Shown here: one piece after another, positions 32,871 to 41,104 of the stretch
Layout: each line of letters starts with the position of its first letter
Numbering within the stretch: the first letter of the stretch is position 1
The notes under the pieces: model-generated
Database searches by the model: none
The model's input: the letters and a program-made list of their open reading frames with translations, nothing else
Told to the model about the DNA's origin: nothing
From: Streptomyces shenzhenensis
GTDB taxonomy: Bacteria; Actinomycetota; Actinomycetes; Streptomycetales; Streptomycetaceae
Length of the DNA stretch: 64,000 bases
Direction: 5' to 3'
NCBI RefSeq assembly: GCF_003688995.1
Contig: NZ_PENI01000007.1
Coordinates: 186,001 to 250,000, forward strand
Position numbers and translations under genes: made by a program

Positions 32871-33629
32871 ATGACGATCGACAAGATCGCTTTGGTGACC
32901 GGTGCGAATCGCGGCCTCGGGCGCAGCGCGGCCATCGCCCTGGCCACACGCGGGGTGCGGGTCGTGGTCACCCACCGCGGCGATGCGGCCGGGGCCGAGA
33001 AGACGGTGGAACAGGTGCGGGCCGTGGGTGGGACTGCCGCTGTTCTCCGGCTCGACATCAGCGACGTGTCCTCCTTCGCGTCCTTCACCTCCGAACTGGG
33101 CGCGCAGCTGGAGCGCTGGGGTACGTCGCGGCTCGACATCCTGGTCAACAACGCGGGAGTGGGAGTCTTCGGGCCGCTGGAGACCGTCACGATCGACGAC
33201 TTCGACACGGTGATGGGCACCAACGTCCGGGGCACGTTCTTCCTCATCCAGTCACTCGTGCCGCTGCTGGCCCAGGGCGGCCAGGTCATCAACGTCTCGA
33301 CGTCGCTGACCCGCCACACCAGCCCCGCCACCTCGGCCTACTCCGCCTCGAAGGCCGCCGTCGAAGCCCTGAGCCGCACCCTCGCCGCAGAACTCGGACC
33401 TCGCGGCATCCGGGTCAACTCCATCGCCCCGGGGCCGACCGCCACCGACTTCAACGGCGGAGCGATGCGGGACGACGCCGGAATGCGCCAGGTTCTGGCC
33501 GGACAGACCGCGCTCGGCCGCGTCGGCGAACCTGAGGAGATCGGCGACGCCATCGCTACGCTGGCCTCCGAGGGACTGCGCTGGGTCACCGCCCAGCGCA
33601 TCGAGGTCTCCGGCGGCGCCCTCCCGTGA
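32871..33629 (+). CDS. Short-chain dehydrogenase/reductase (SDR)
   Basis: The protein has 252 residues from the ATG at 32871, with GGAGGAAG upstream. The cofactor motif is TGANRGLG (about 10-17), the structural NNAG is at about 89-92, the catalytic Ser is in NVSTSLT and the Tyr-Lys pair is in YSASKAAVEAL (about 158-168). It is a classical SDR of about 250 residues, probably NADP-linked because of Arg in the first loop (VTHRGDA). It is controlled by the divergent TetR; the substrate is unknown. Confidence 0.92.
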   Translation: MTIDKIALVTGANRGLGRSAAIALATRGVRVVVTHRGDAAGAEKTVEQVRAVGGTAAVLRLDISDVSSFASFTSELGAQLERWGTSRLDILVNNAGVGVFGPLETVTIDDFDTVMGTNVRGTFFLIQSLVPLLAQGGQVINVSTSLTRHTSPATSAYSASKAAVEALSRTLAAELGPRGIRVNSIAPGPTATDFNGGAMRDDAGMRQVLAGQTALGRVGEPEEIGDAIATLASEGLRWVTAQRIEVSGGALP

Positions 33630-33674
33630 CGCCGGGCGACGGCCGGTAGGGAAGCAGGCAGTGACGGCCCCGAC

Positions 33675-34055
33675 TCACTCCGAGCCGACCGCGGCTGTGA
33701 AGCCGTAGCGGCCGAGCAGGTTCAGGTGGCGGTGCTTGAGCGGGGAGAGCCGGGCGATGTCTTCGTCCCGGGTCTCGTGGCCCTCGGCCTGGAGCTGGGC
33801 GACGGCGGCGTCGATGTACTTCCTCGTCCGGAGCACGATGGCGTTGAGGACCAGCCCGAGCGCGCCGAGCTGGTCCCCGCCGCGGTACGCCTGGTGGATG
33901 GTGCCGCGCTTGCCGTGGCACACGTCGCGGGCGAGCTTGTGGCGGGACTCCTCCACGGTGAGCTGCCGGTTCATCTGACGCCGGCAGGTGTCGTCCACCA
34001 GGTCGACCACGCGCAGCAGGTGCTCGGTCTTCGCGACCCGACCGTACTCCGCGAA
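33675..34055 (-). pseudogene. C-terminal relic of a Tn3-family transposase
   Basis: The last 126 codons of this frame encode a recognisable Tn3 transposase C terminus: FAEYGRVAKTEHLLRVVD, ESRHKLARDVCHGKRGTI (with the terminal catalytic Glu region), LGALGLVLNAIVL and IARLSPLKHRHLNLLGRYGF. The full protein is nearly 1000 residues; everything upstream of FAEYGR is absent. With the recombinase relic at 31454-31945 it marks an old Tn3-like element around the TetR/SDR pair. Confidence 0.82.
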
Positions 34056-34366
34056 CGCCGCAACCGGCGGAGTTCCTGCGGGCGACCGCCGCCGGGTCGG
34101 CCGCCCAGGCGTCCACGGACACCGGCGTCGTGGACTCCCGCGGTGTGGAGCGGCGTCGCGGCCGAGGGCCGCTATCGGCAGGGACCGGCGCGCGCCGTCA
34201 CCGCCGCACACCCATCCCTCGGCGCCTTCGTGCTGGTCACGCACCCGCGGCTCCGGGGGCGCGCACCGCGCCCGTGACATCCGCCGCGGAGCGCCCGCGC
34301 ACCGCCCGCCGGCCTCCGCCGGGACGCCCGCGCCCCCCGCGGGGCATCGCCCACGACGACGCCGGC
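34056..34366. other. Region of uncertain content beside the transposase relic
   Basis: About 311 bases contain no frame with recognisable protein features. A plus-strand frame ending near 34277 reads HPSLGAFVLVTHPRLRGR, which is less random than its surroundings and may be a scrap of a former gene. The rest is very GC-rich spacer. Confidence 0.35.
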
Positions 34367-34711
34367 TCACTCCGGCGGCGCGCCGCCGATCCCGATCTCG
34401 TTTCCGTCCGGATCGCGGTACACGGCCTTGCGTACACCGTTGGCGTAGGTCGTGCGCTGTGCGGGCCGCAGTCCGCGTGCGGCGATCCCGGCGACCCGGG
34501 CCTCGAAATCGTCCACGAAGACGGTGTGCATGGCGTGGCCCGCGTGGCCGGGCCGCAGCTCGACGTACACGTACCGGTGCTCGGCGAGTTCCCACACCGA
34601 CTCGGTGTCGCTCGCCACGAACGCCGGCGGGGAGCCGAGCAGCCGCTCGTACCAATCCAGTGCCGCCGCATAGTCCTTGACCGGGATGCCGGCGAACAGG
34701 TCGAGAGCCAT
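34367..34711 (-). CDS. VOC family protein (glyoxalase/bleomycin-resistance fold)
   Basis: The 114-residue protein starts at the ATG at 34711 (MALDLFAGIPV); an upstream in-frame start would add a non-homologous Arg-rich stretch. VOC features are AGIPVKDYAAALDWYERLLG (about 6-25), YVYVELRPGHAGHAMHTVFVDDF (middle strand) and KAVYRDPDGNEIGIG (about 97-111, carrying the usual terminal metal Glu). No linked gene indicates a substrate. A family member in this size range is usually a dioxygenase, glyoxalase or binding protein. Confidence 0.88.
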   Translation of the reverse strand: MALDLFAGIPVKDYAAALDWYERLLGSPPAFVASDTESVWELAEHRYVYVELRPGHAGHAMHTVFVDDFEARVAGIAARGLRPAQRTTYANGVRKAVYRDPDGNEIGIGGAPPE

Positions 34712-34890
34712 GCCGTCATCGTAGGGCGGCCCACGACGGCACGTCCGCACACGGACGCGCGCACAGCGGCGGGTGCGGGCCGGCCTCGCCGCGGCCGGAG
34801 CCCGCCCCGGAACCCGGAAATTCCTCACGCCGAAGGGTTGACCTGGGGCGGCGCGCCTCCTACTGTCCTCCCACCTCCTGAGGTACATCG

Positions 34891-34908
34891 ATTAACCAAT
34901 CATTAACC
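34891..34908. promoter_or_regulatory. ATTAACC direct repeat upstream of sugar operon
   Basis: Two ATTAACC copies start at 34891 and 34902, one helical turn apart, in an AT-rich patch that also contains the dyad GATT-AACC-AATC. This is 23-40 bases before the GTG of the binding protein, where an operator would be expected. The linked LacI regulator is the obvious candidate ligand. Confidence 0.5.
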
Positions 34909-34930
34909 GTCTGGTTGGAGACCTCCCGCT

Positions 34931-36217
34931 GTGCGCTCCTCGCTGACTCGGCGCGGCCTACTCGCCGCCGGTTCCGGCCTCGCCGCGGCCGCCCTGCCCG
35001 CCCTCTCCGGCTGCTCGTCGCTGGCCGCGGCGGACTCCGATCCGGACACCCTGGTCGTCCACACCCAGCTGGGTACGACGGCCCCGGGCTCCCCTACCTA
35101 TCTGGCCGCCCTGGACCGGTTCCGCAAGGAGAATCCGGGCCTGAAGGTGAAGAACCTGATCAACGGCGACGACCTCGGCCAGGTCTACGAGACCTCGCGG
35201 CTGGCCCGCAAGGAGGCCGACGTCGTCATGGTCAACCTCTACGACAAGACGCTGGCCTGGACGGACGTGGACGCCACGGTCGACGTCGGCCCGTATCTCG
35301 ACCGATGGGGGCTGCGCGACCGCGTGCTGCCCACCGCGCTCCAGGCGTGGACCGACGCCCGTGGGCGGGTGCGGGCCTTCCCGTACTTCGCCACCAACTG
35401 GCCGGTCGCCTACAACCGGGCGCTGCTGGACCGGGCCGGTGTCGACGCCGTACCCACCACGGGCGACCAGCTCATCGCCGCCGCCCGCAAGCTCCGCGCC
35501 AAGGGCATCGCCCCCGTCACGGTGGGCGGCAACGACTGGACCGGGCAGAAGCTGCTCGCGCAGATCATCCAGACGTACCTCACCGCGGACGAGGCCCGGC
35601 ACGCCTACTCGACCGGGGACTTCGGCGGCCGTGGGGTGCGCGACGGCATCGACTACTTCGTGGCCCTGCGCGACGCCGGCGTGTTCGCGGACAAGGCGCA
35701 GGGCCTGACCTCCGACTTGATGACGACGCAGTTCAACACGCAGACCGCGGCGATCCAGTCGGCGATGTCGTCCGCGCTGGCCAAGGTGCCCGAGGAGGTG
35801 GCCCGCCACACCGAGGTGGGCGGCTGGCCGCTGGGCCCCGGCGCCGCGCACGAGAGGCCGACCATCATCCGGGCCTTCACCCTCATCGGGTTCTGGATCA
35901 GCCCGAACGGCGTGCGCAAGATCGAGCACGTCGAGAAGTTCCTGCGCTTCATGTACCGCCCGGACACCGTCTCCCGGTTCATCAGGGAGAGCGGCCGGGA
36001 CATGGCCCTGCGCACGGACACGGTCAGCACGGACTTCCCGCTGGTGGCCGCGGCGCAGCGGCTGGGCGGGGACGTCAGTCAGGTCCTGCTGCCCGACGTG
36101 TATGTGCCGCCCGCCGCGACCCAGCCGCTGATCACCGCCACCAGCACCTCCTTCACGCGGGGCACCGGCGCGGCCAAGGTCCGCGCCCTGCTCGAAGCCG
36201 CGTACCGGTCCGCATGA
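34931..36217 (+). CDS. Carbohydrate ABC transporter substrate-binding lipoprotein
   Basis: The 428-residue family-1 binding protein starts at GTG 34931. The signal SSLTRRGLLAAGSGLAAAALPALSGC has a twin-arginine pair followed by a lipobox LSGC (Cys28), so it may be a Tat-exported lipoprotein. The mature part has FPYFATNWPVAYNRALLDRAG (about 143-163), typical of sugar-binding proteins (open with aromatic residues). It heads an operon with two permeases, a LacI regulator and two glycosidases, so the ligand is most likely an oligosaccharide. No ATPase gene is present; Streptomyces sugar transporters commonly share MsiK. Confidence 0.9.
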   Translation: MRSSLTRRGLLAAGSGLAAAALPALSGCSSLAAADSDPDTLVVHTQLGTTAPGSPTYLAALDRFRKENPGLKVKNLINGDDLGQVYETSRLARKEADVVMVNLYDKTLAWTDVDATVDVGPYLDRWGLRDRVLPTALQAWTDARGRVRAFPYFATNWPVAYNRALLDRAGVDAVPTTGDQLIAAARKLRAKGIAPVTVGGNDWTGQKLLAQIIQTYLTADEARHAYSTGDFGGRGVRDGIDYFVALRDAGVFADKAQGLTSDLMTTQFNTQTAAIQSAMSSALAKVPEEVARHTEVGGWPLGPGAAHERPTIIRAFTLIGFWISPNGVRKIEHVEKFLRFMYRPDTVSRFIRESGRDMALRTDTVSTDFPLVAAAQRLGGDVSQVLLPDVYVPPAATQPLITATSTSFTRGTGAAKVRALLEAAYRSA

Positions 36218-36269
36218 GCCACCGGTCCGCTCCCCCGTTCCCCAAGCCCCCGTCCACGGGAGTCCTCGT

Positions 36270-37208
36270 ATGACGACGCTGACGTCTCCACCGGGCGCCG
36301 CCGCGACCCGCCGCACCGCCCCGTCCTCCCCCGTCACCGGCCGCGGCGGCCCGCGGCAGGGCGGCACGATCCTCGCCGTGCCGGCCCTGGTCTGGTACCT
36401 GGTGTTCATGGTCGGGCCGATGCTCGCCATCTTCGTGATCGCGGCCCTGCACTGGCCGGGCATGCTGCAGCCGGTGTCGTTCGCGGGCCTCGGCAATGTG
36501 CGCACGGTCCTGGACGACCCGGTGTTCTGGGACGCGGTGCGCAACACCGCGGTACAACTGGCCGTCGCCCTGCCGGTGATGATCCTGTGCGCGTACATGC
36601 TCGGCTACTACGTGGCGCAGCGCCCGCCGGGCCATCGGATCATCCGGTATCTGCTGTTCATCCCGGGGCTGATCTCGACCCCCGCGAAGGCGATGGTGTT
36701 CTACGCCGCGCTGTCGCCCGACGGGCTGCTCAACGGCGCCCTGAACGGGCTGGGGCTGGGGTCGCTCACGGACGCCTGGCTGGCCTCCCCCTCGACGGCG
36801 CTGGCGTGTCTGATCGCGCTGGACGTGTGGAGCGGGATCGGCTTCACGGCGGTGCTGTTCGCGGCGCGGCTGAACAGCGTGCCGGACGAGCTGGGCGAGG
36901 CGGCGCAGCTGGACGGGGCCGGGCACTGGCGGACCATGTGGGCGATCCACTTCCCGGTGATCCGGGACTATGTCGGTGTGGTGACGATGCTTCAGTTCCT
37001 GTGGACGCTGTTCGGCTCCGCCCAGCATGTGCTGCTGCTGACGCAGGGCGGTCCCGGCACCTCCTCGACCACCCTGTCGTTCCTCGTCTACCAGAAGGCG
37101 TTCATCGCCGCGGACCTCGGCTACAGCCAGACCGTCGGCGTCATCCTCTTCCTCGCCGGACTCGTCGGACTCCTCGGCATCCGCCGCGCCTTCCGGCAGA
37201 CCTACTGA
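36270..37208 (+). CDS. Sugar ABC transporter permease (MalF type)
   Basis: The 312-residue permease has six transmembrane segments beginning after a short Pro/Arg-rich cytoplasmic tail. The EAA loop is LGEAAQLDGAGHWRTMWAIHFPVIRD (about 209-234), standard for MalF-type subunits. It lies 52 bases after the binding protein and 13 before its partner permease. Confidence 0.92.
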   Translation: MTTLTSPPGAAATRRTAPSSPVTGRGGPRQGGTILAVPALVWYLVFMVGPMLAIFVIAALHWPGMLQPVSFAGLGNVRTVLDDPVFWDAVRNTAVQLAVALPVMILCAYMLGYYVAQRPPGHRIIRYLLFIPGLISTPAKAMVFYAALSPDGLLNGALNGLGLGSLTDAWLASPSTALACLIALDVWSGIGFTAVLFAARLNSVPDELGEAAQLDGAGHWRTMWAIHFPVIRDYVGVVTMLQFLWTLFGSAQHVLLLTQGGPGTSSTTLSFLVYQKAFIAADLGYSQTVGVILFLAGLVGLLGIRRAFRQTY

Positions 37209-37221
37209 TCGGAGCAGCCCC

Positions 37222-38049
37222 ATGAAGCTCGGCAAACGCTGGCTCCCGGCCCATCTGCTGGTCTGGACGTACGCGGTGCTGCTCGTCGTACCGCTGTACT
37301 ACTTCATCGTCTCCGCGTTCAAGACCAACGACGAGATCTTCGGCCGCCCCTTCGCGCTGCCCTCGTCGTTCTCCTTCGGGAACTTCAGCACGGCGTTCAG
37401 CAGCGCCGACCTCGGGCTCGCCGTCGGCAACTCGGCCCTGGTGACGGTGGTTTCGCTGGTGCTGACCCTGCTGCTCGCCGTGCCCGCCGCCTTCGCGCTG
37501 GCCCGGTCGACGGGGCGGACCGCCGTGGTGATCGAGAAGGTGTTCTCGCTGGGGTTCCTCATCCCGACCTTCGCCGCCCTGTTCCCCACCTTCCTGCTGG
37601 CGGCGGCGACCGGTCTCTTCCACACCCGCACCTTCATGGTGCTGTTCCTGCCGGCGACCGCGATGCCGCTCTCCGTGGTGATCCTCGTCCAGTTCATGCG
37701 GACCGTCCCGCGGGAGATGGAGGAGGCCGCGCGGATGGACGGGGCGTCGACCTACGCGGTGCTGCGGCATGTGTACACGCCGATGTGCCTGCCCGGCATC
37801 GCGACCGTGCTGCTGCTGAACTTCCTGACCTTCTGGAACGAGTACCTGTACTCGCTGGTCATCATCGGCCCGGACCCGTCGCAGCGCACCGTGCAGGTCG
37901 CCCTGCCCACGCTGAAGTCGATCACCGGCACGGACTACGGCGTGCTGACCGCGGGCACCGTCCTCACCCTCGTACCGGTGTGGGTGGTGTACACGGTTCT
38001 CCAGAAGCGGATGCAGCAGGCCCTGGTCAGCGGGGCGGTGAAGCTGTGA
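37222..38049 (+). CDS. Sugar ABC transporter permease (MalG type)
   Basis: The 275-residue permease has six transmembrane segments and the MalG-type EAA loop MEEAARMDGASTYAVLRHVYTPMC (about 172-195), ending in the family's QKRMQQALVSGAVK tail. Its stop overlaps the LacI start (GTGA), coupling transporter and regulator expression. Confidence 0.93.
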   Translation: MKLGKRWLPAHLLVWTYAVLLVVPLYYFIVSAFKTNDEIFGRPFALPSSFSFGNFSTAFSSADLGLAVGNSALVTVVSLVLTLLLAVPAAFALARSTGRTAVVIEKVFSLGFLIPTFAALFPTFLLAAATGLFHTRTFMVLFLPATAMPLSVVILVQFMRTVPREMEEAARMDGASTYAVLRHVYTPMCLPGIATVLLLNFLTFWNEYLYSLVIIGPDPSQRTVQVALPTLKSITGTDYGVLTAGTVLTLVPVWVVYTVLQKRMQQALVSGAVKL

Positions 38050-39095
38050 GCGAGGCCGCGCGGAAGGCGGGCCGGCGGCCCACCATCAAGGCGGTGGCCG
38101 CGGCGGCGGGCGTGTCGACCGCCGCGGTCTCGCAGGCCTTCAACGACAAGGGCCGGCTGTCGGAGGCCACCCGGCGGCGCATCCTGGACACGGCCGTCGA
38201 GCTCGGCTGGTCCCCCAGCGCCTCCGCGGCGGCGCTGCGCAGCGCCCGCACCCGGTCGCTCGCGCTGGTCGTGCGGCGGCCCACCGACGTGCTGGGAGCC
38301 GACCCGCACTTCAGTGAGCTGATCACCGGCATAGAGGGCGAACTGGCGCCGCGCGGCTACGGCCTGGTGCTGCACCTGGTCACCGATCCGCGTGAGGAGA
38401 ACGCCCTGTACGAGCGGTTCGCCGCCGAGGGGCGGGTCGACGGCGCCGTGCTGACCGACGCGCGCGCCGACGACTCCCGGCCCGCGCTGCTGGCCCGGCT
38501 CGGCCTGCCCGCGGTGCTGCTCGGCTCGCCGGACGGCTCCACCGCCGTGCCGCGGGTCGGTCTGGGGCAGCAGGGCGCCGGGGTCCAGGAGGTCGTGGAG
38601 CACCTGGTCGGCCTCGGCCACCGGCGGATCGCCTATGTGGCAGGTCCGCCGGAGCTGCACCACACCCAGCTGCGCCGGCAGTCGTTCGAGTCGGCCCTGA
38701 AGGCGGCGGGGCTGCGGCCGTTCGCCGTGCTGCACACCGATTTCACCGAGCCGTCGGCGGTCGGCGCGACCGAGGCGCTCCTCGACGCCGCGGGCCGTCC
38801 CACCGCGATCGTGTACGCGAACGACTCCATGGCCGTGTGCGGCATCGGCACCGCGCAGCGCGCCGGGCTCGACGTGCCGCGGGACCTGTCGGTGGTCGGC
38901 TACGACAATCTGCCGCTCGGCCGCTGGCTGCACCCCCGGCTCACCACCGTCGACCAGCAGGTGCAGCGCGTCGGCGCCGCCGCGGCCCGGCTGCTGCTCG
39001 CCCTGTGCGGCGAGGAGGTCGCGGAGCTGCCGCTGGGCGACCGGCCGCGCCTGGTGGTCCGCGAGTCCACCGGACCGGCCCCGGACGTCACCTAG
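38046..39095 (+). CDS. LacI family transcriptional regulator
   Basis: The true start is the GTG at 38046 overlapping the permease stop, giving 349 residues; the frame's upstream extension is a shadow. The N-terminal HTH is TIKAVAAAAGVSTAAVSQAFNDKGRLSEATRRRIL (about 13-47), with the hinge LGWSPSASAAALRS. The periplasmic-binding-like effector domain follows (RIAYVAGP, YDNLPLGRWLHPRLTTVDQ). It lies inside the operon and probably represses it until the imported sugar binds. Confidence 0.93.
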   Translation: MSEAARKAGRRPTIKAVAAAAGVSTAAVSQAFNDKGRLSEATRRRILDTAVELGWSPSASAAALRSARTRSLALVVRRPTDVLGADPHFSELITGIEGELAPRGYGLVLHLVTDPREENALYERFAAEGRVDGAVLTDARADDSRPALLARLGLPAVLLGSPDGSTAVPRVGLGQQGAGVQEVVEHLVGLGHRRIAYVAGPPELHHTQLRRQSFESALKAAGLRPFAVLHTDFTEPSAVGATEALLDAAGRPTAIVYANDSMAVCGIGTAQRAGLDVPRDLSVVGYDNLPLGRWLHPRLTTVDQQVQRVGAAAARLLLALCGEEVAELPLGDRPRLVVRESTGPAPDVT

Positions 39096-39169
39096 CCCCT
39101 GCCGTTCCCCTTTTCTGTACGACCCGAAAGTCCCTCACCCCCCGCACCCGCACCGACCCGAGAAGGATC

Positions 39170-41104
39170 ATGCGACGCCACAGCGCCCAGCTCTCCCACC
39201 ATCCCGCCGTGCTGCCCTGGCTCGGCGCCAACTTCTGGTCGCGCACCGGCGGCCCCCTGATGTGGCGGGACTACGACCCGAAGACCGTCCGCGAGGAACT
39301 GCGGGTCCTGCACGACCACGGTCTGACGATGACCCGGTCCTTCTTCTACTGGCCCGACTTCCACCCCGAGCCGCACCGGATCGACGAGGCGCTGTGCGCG
39401 CACTTCCGGGACTTCCTGGACGCGCACCAGGAGACCGGCATGGGCACGGTGCCCACGTTCATCGTCGGCCACATGTCCGGCGAGAACTGGGACCCGGCCT
39501 GGCGTGGCGGCCGGGACCTGTACGAGGACGTGTGGATGGTGGGCCGGCAGGCCTGGTTCGTGTCGCAGATGACCCGCCGTTTCAAGGACCACCCGGCGGT
39601 CACCGGCTGGCTGATCACCAACGAGATGCCCGGATACGGCCGGGTCTACCAGGTGGATCCGCCGTCCTCCGACGTGGTCACGGCGTGGGCCCAGGCGATG
39701 TGCAACGCGGTGCGCGCCGCGGGCGGCACCCAGCCGGTGTCGCTCGGGGACGGGGCCTGGGGCATCGAGGTGACCGGCAACGACAACGGCTTCTCGCTGC
39801 GTGACACCGCCGAGTACGTCGACTTCGTCGGCCCGCACGTCTACCGCTCCGACACCGACCGGACCCGGCAGCACTACCGGGCCGCCTTCGAGTGCGAACT
39901 CGCGTCCGTCACCGGACAGCCCGTCGTGCTGGAGGAGTTCGGGCTTTCCACCGACACCGTCTCGGCGCGCAACGCCGGGATCTACTACCGCCAGACCCTG
40001 CACAACTCGCTGCTCGGCGGCGCCACCGGCTGGATCGCCTGGAACAACACCGACTACGACGATCTGTGGGACCGGCCCCCGTACGACCACCACCCCTTCG
40101 AGATGCACTTCGGGATCACCGACGGCACGGGCGCGCCGAAGGAGCCGCTGCGCGAGATCGCCGCCTTCGCCGAGGTGCTGCGGACCGTCGACTTCGCCCG
40201 CTGCGCCCGGGCGGACGCCGACGCCGCGCTGGTGGTGCCGGCCTTCCTGGAGCGCGGCTACCCCTACAGCAGGCCCGCCGACCGGCCGCTCATCTTCACG
40301 TCGCTGCACCAGAGTTACGTCAGCGCGCGGGCGGCCGACCTGCCGGTGGGCCTGACCCGGGAGGCCGACGGGCTGCCCGGCGAGGCCGCGCTCTATCTGC
40401 TGCCGGCCACCCGCCAGTTCACCGCCCGCACCCGCCGGGAGCTGCGGCGCAGGGCCGAGGCGGGCGCCACCGTCTATCTGTCGTTCTGCTCGGGCGAGCA
40501 CCCCGTCACCCGCGGCCCGTGGTTCGACGACCTGGACGGCCTGTTCGGGGTGGAGCTGCAGCTGTCGTACGGCGTCGCCGAGCCGATCGAGGACGACGTG
40601 CTGGAGATGACGTTCACGGAGGACTTCGGCTCTCTGCGCGCGGGCGAGGTGCTGCGTTTCCCGGTCGCAGGCAACGCGGACAGCCGGGCCTATCTGCCGG
40701 TGGTCCCCAAGGAGGGCCGGGTGGTCGCGGTCGACGGGCGGGGCCGCCCGGCGCTGCTGGTCAACGAGAACGGCGCGGGCCGGACCGTGCTCGCCACCTA
40801 CCCGCTGGAGCACATGGCCGCACGCACCCCGGGGGCCAACCCGGACCGGACACACCGGTTGTACGCCGCGCTCGCGGAGGTCGCGGGAGTGCGCCGGCCG
40901 GTGACGGTGGACGATCCGAACGTGGCGGCGGACCTGCTGGTCCACGCGGACGGCCGGCGCTTCGTCTGGCTGGTCAGCCAGTCGCCGCAGACGCTGCGGG
41001 TGACTCCGGTCAGCGACGGCACGCTGCATGTGCCGGACTCGGGTGCGCCGGTCACCGAGGTCACGCTGGAGCCGTACGGCGTCGCGGTCCTGGAGCTGCG
41101 GTGA
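39170..41104 (+). CDS. Clan GH-A glycoside hydrolase (GH5-like, beta-mannosidase type)
   Basis: The 644-residue protein starts at the ATG at 39170 behind AAGGA. The N-terminal TIM barrel has acid/base Glu152 in ITNEMPGYG and the nucleophile in VLEEFGLS (Glu255/Glu256), the two-glutamate pattern of clan GH-A. A second domain of about 330 residues (GEAALYLLPATRQFTARTRREL; glutamine-amidotransferase-like, as in beta-galactosidase trimer domains) and a small beta domain follow. This layout resembles GH5 subfamily 18 beta-mannosidases; I cannot exclude GH2/GH42-related activity. No signal peptide is present, so it acts on imported oligosaccharide. Its stop overlaps the GH3 start. Confidence 0.8.
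   Translation: MRRHSAQLSHHPAVLPWLGANFWSRTGGPLMWRDYDPKTVREELRVLHDHGLTMTRSFFYWPDFHPEPHRIDEALCAHFRDFLDAHQETGMGTVPTFIVGHMSGENWDPAWRGGRDLYEDVWMVGRQAWFVSQMTRRFKDHPAVTGWLITNEMPGYGRVYQVDPPSSDVVTAWAQAMCNAVRAAGGTQPVSLGDGAWGIEVTGNDNGFSLRDTAEYVDFVGPHVYRSDTDRTRQHYRAAFECELASVTGQPVVLEEFGLSTDTVSARNAGIYYRQTLHNSLLGGATGWIAWNNTDYDDLWDRPPYDHHPFEMHFGITDGTGAPKEPLREIAAFAEVLRTVDFARCARADADAALVVPAFLERGYPYSRPADRPLIFTSLHQSYVSARAADLPVGLTREADGLPGEAALYLLPATRQFTARTRRELRRRAEAGATVYLSFCSGEHPVTRGPWFDDLDGLFGVELQLSYGVAEPIEDDVLEMTFTEDFGSLRAGEVLRFPVAGNADSRAYLPVVPKEGRVVAVDGRGRPALLVNENGAGRTVLATYPLEHMAARTPGANPDRTHRLYAALAEVAGVRRPVTVDDPNVAADLLVHADGRRFVWLVSQSPQTLRVTPVSDGTLHVPDSGAPVTEVTLEPYGVAVLELR

Noticed and set aside
39892..41100. Plus-strand extension upstream of the GH3 gene in the same frame
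   Set aside because: It overlaps the GH-A glycosidase coding sequence in another frame and is Arg-rich; the GTG at 41101 with stop-start overlap is the natural start.
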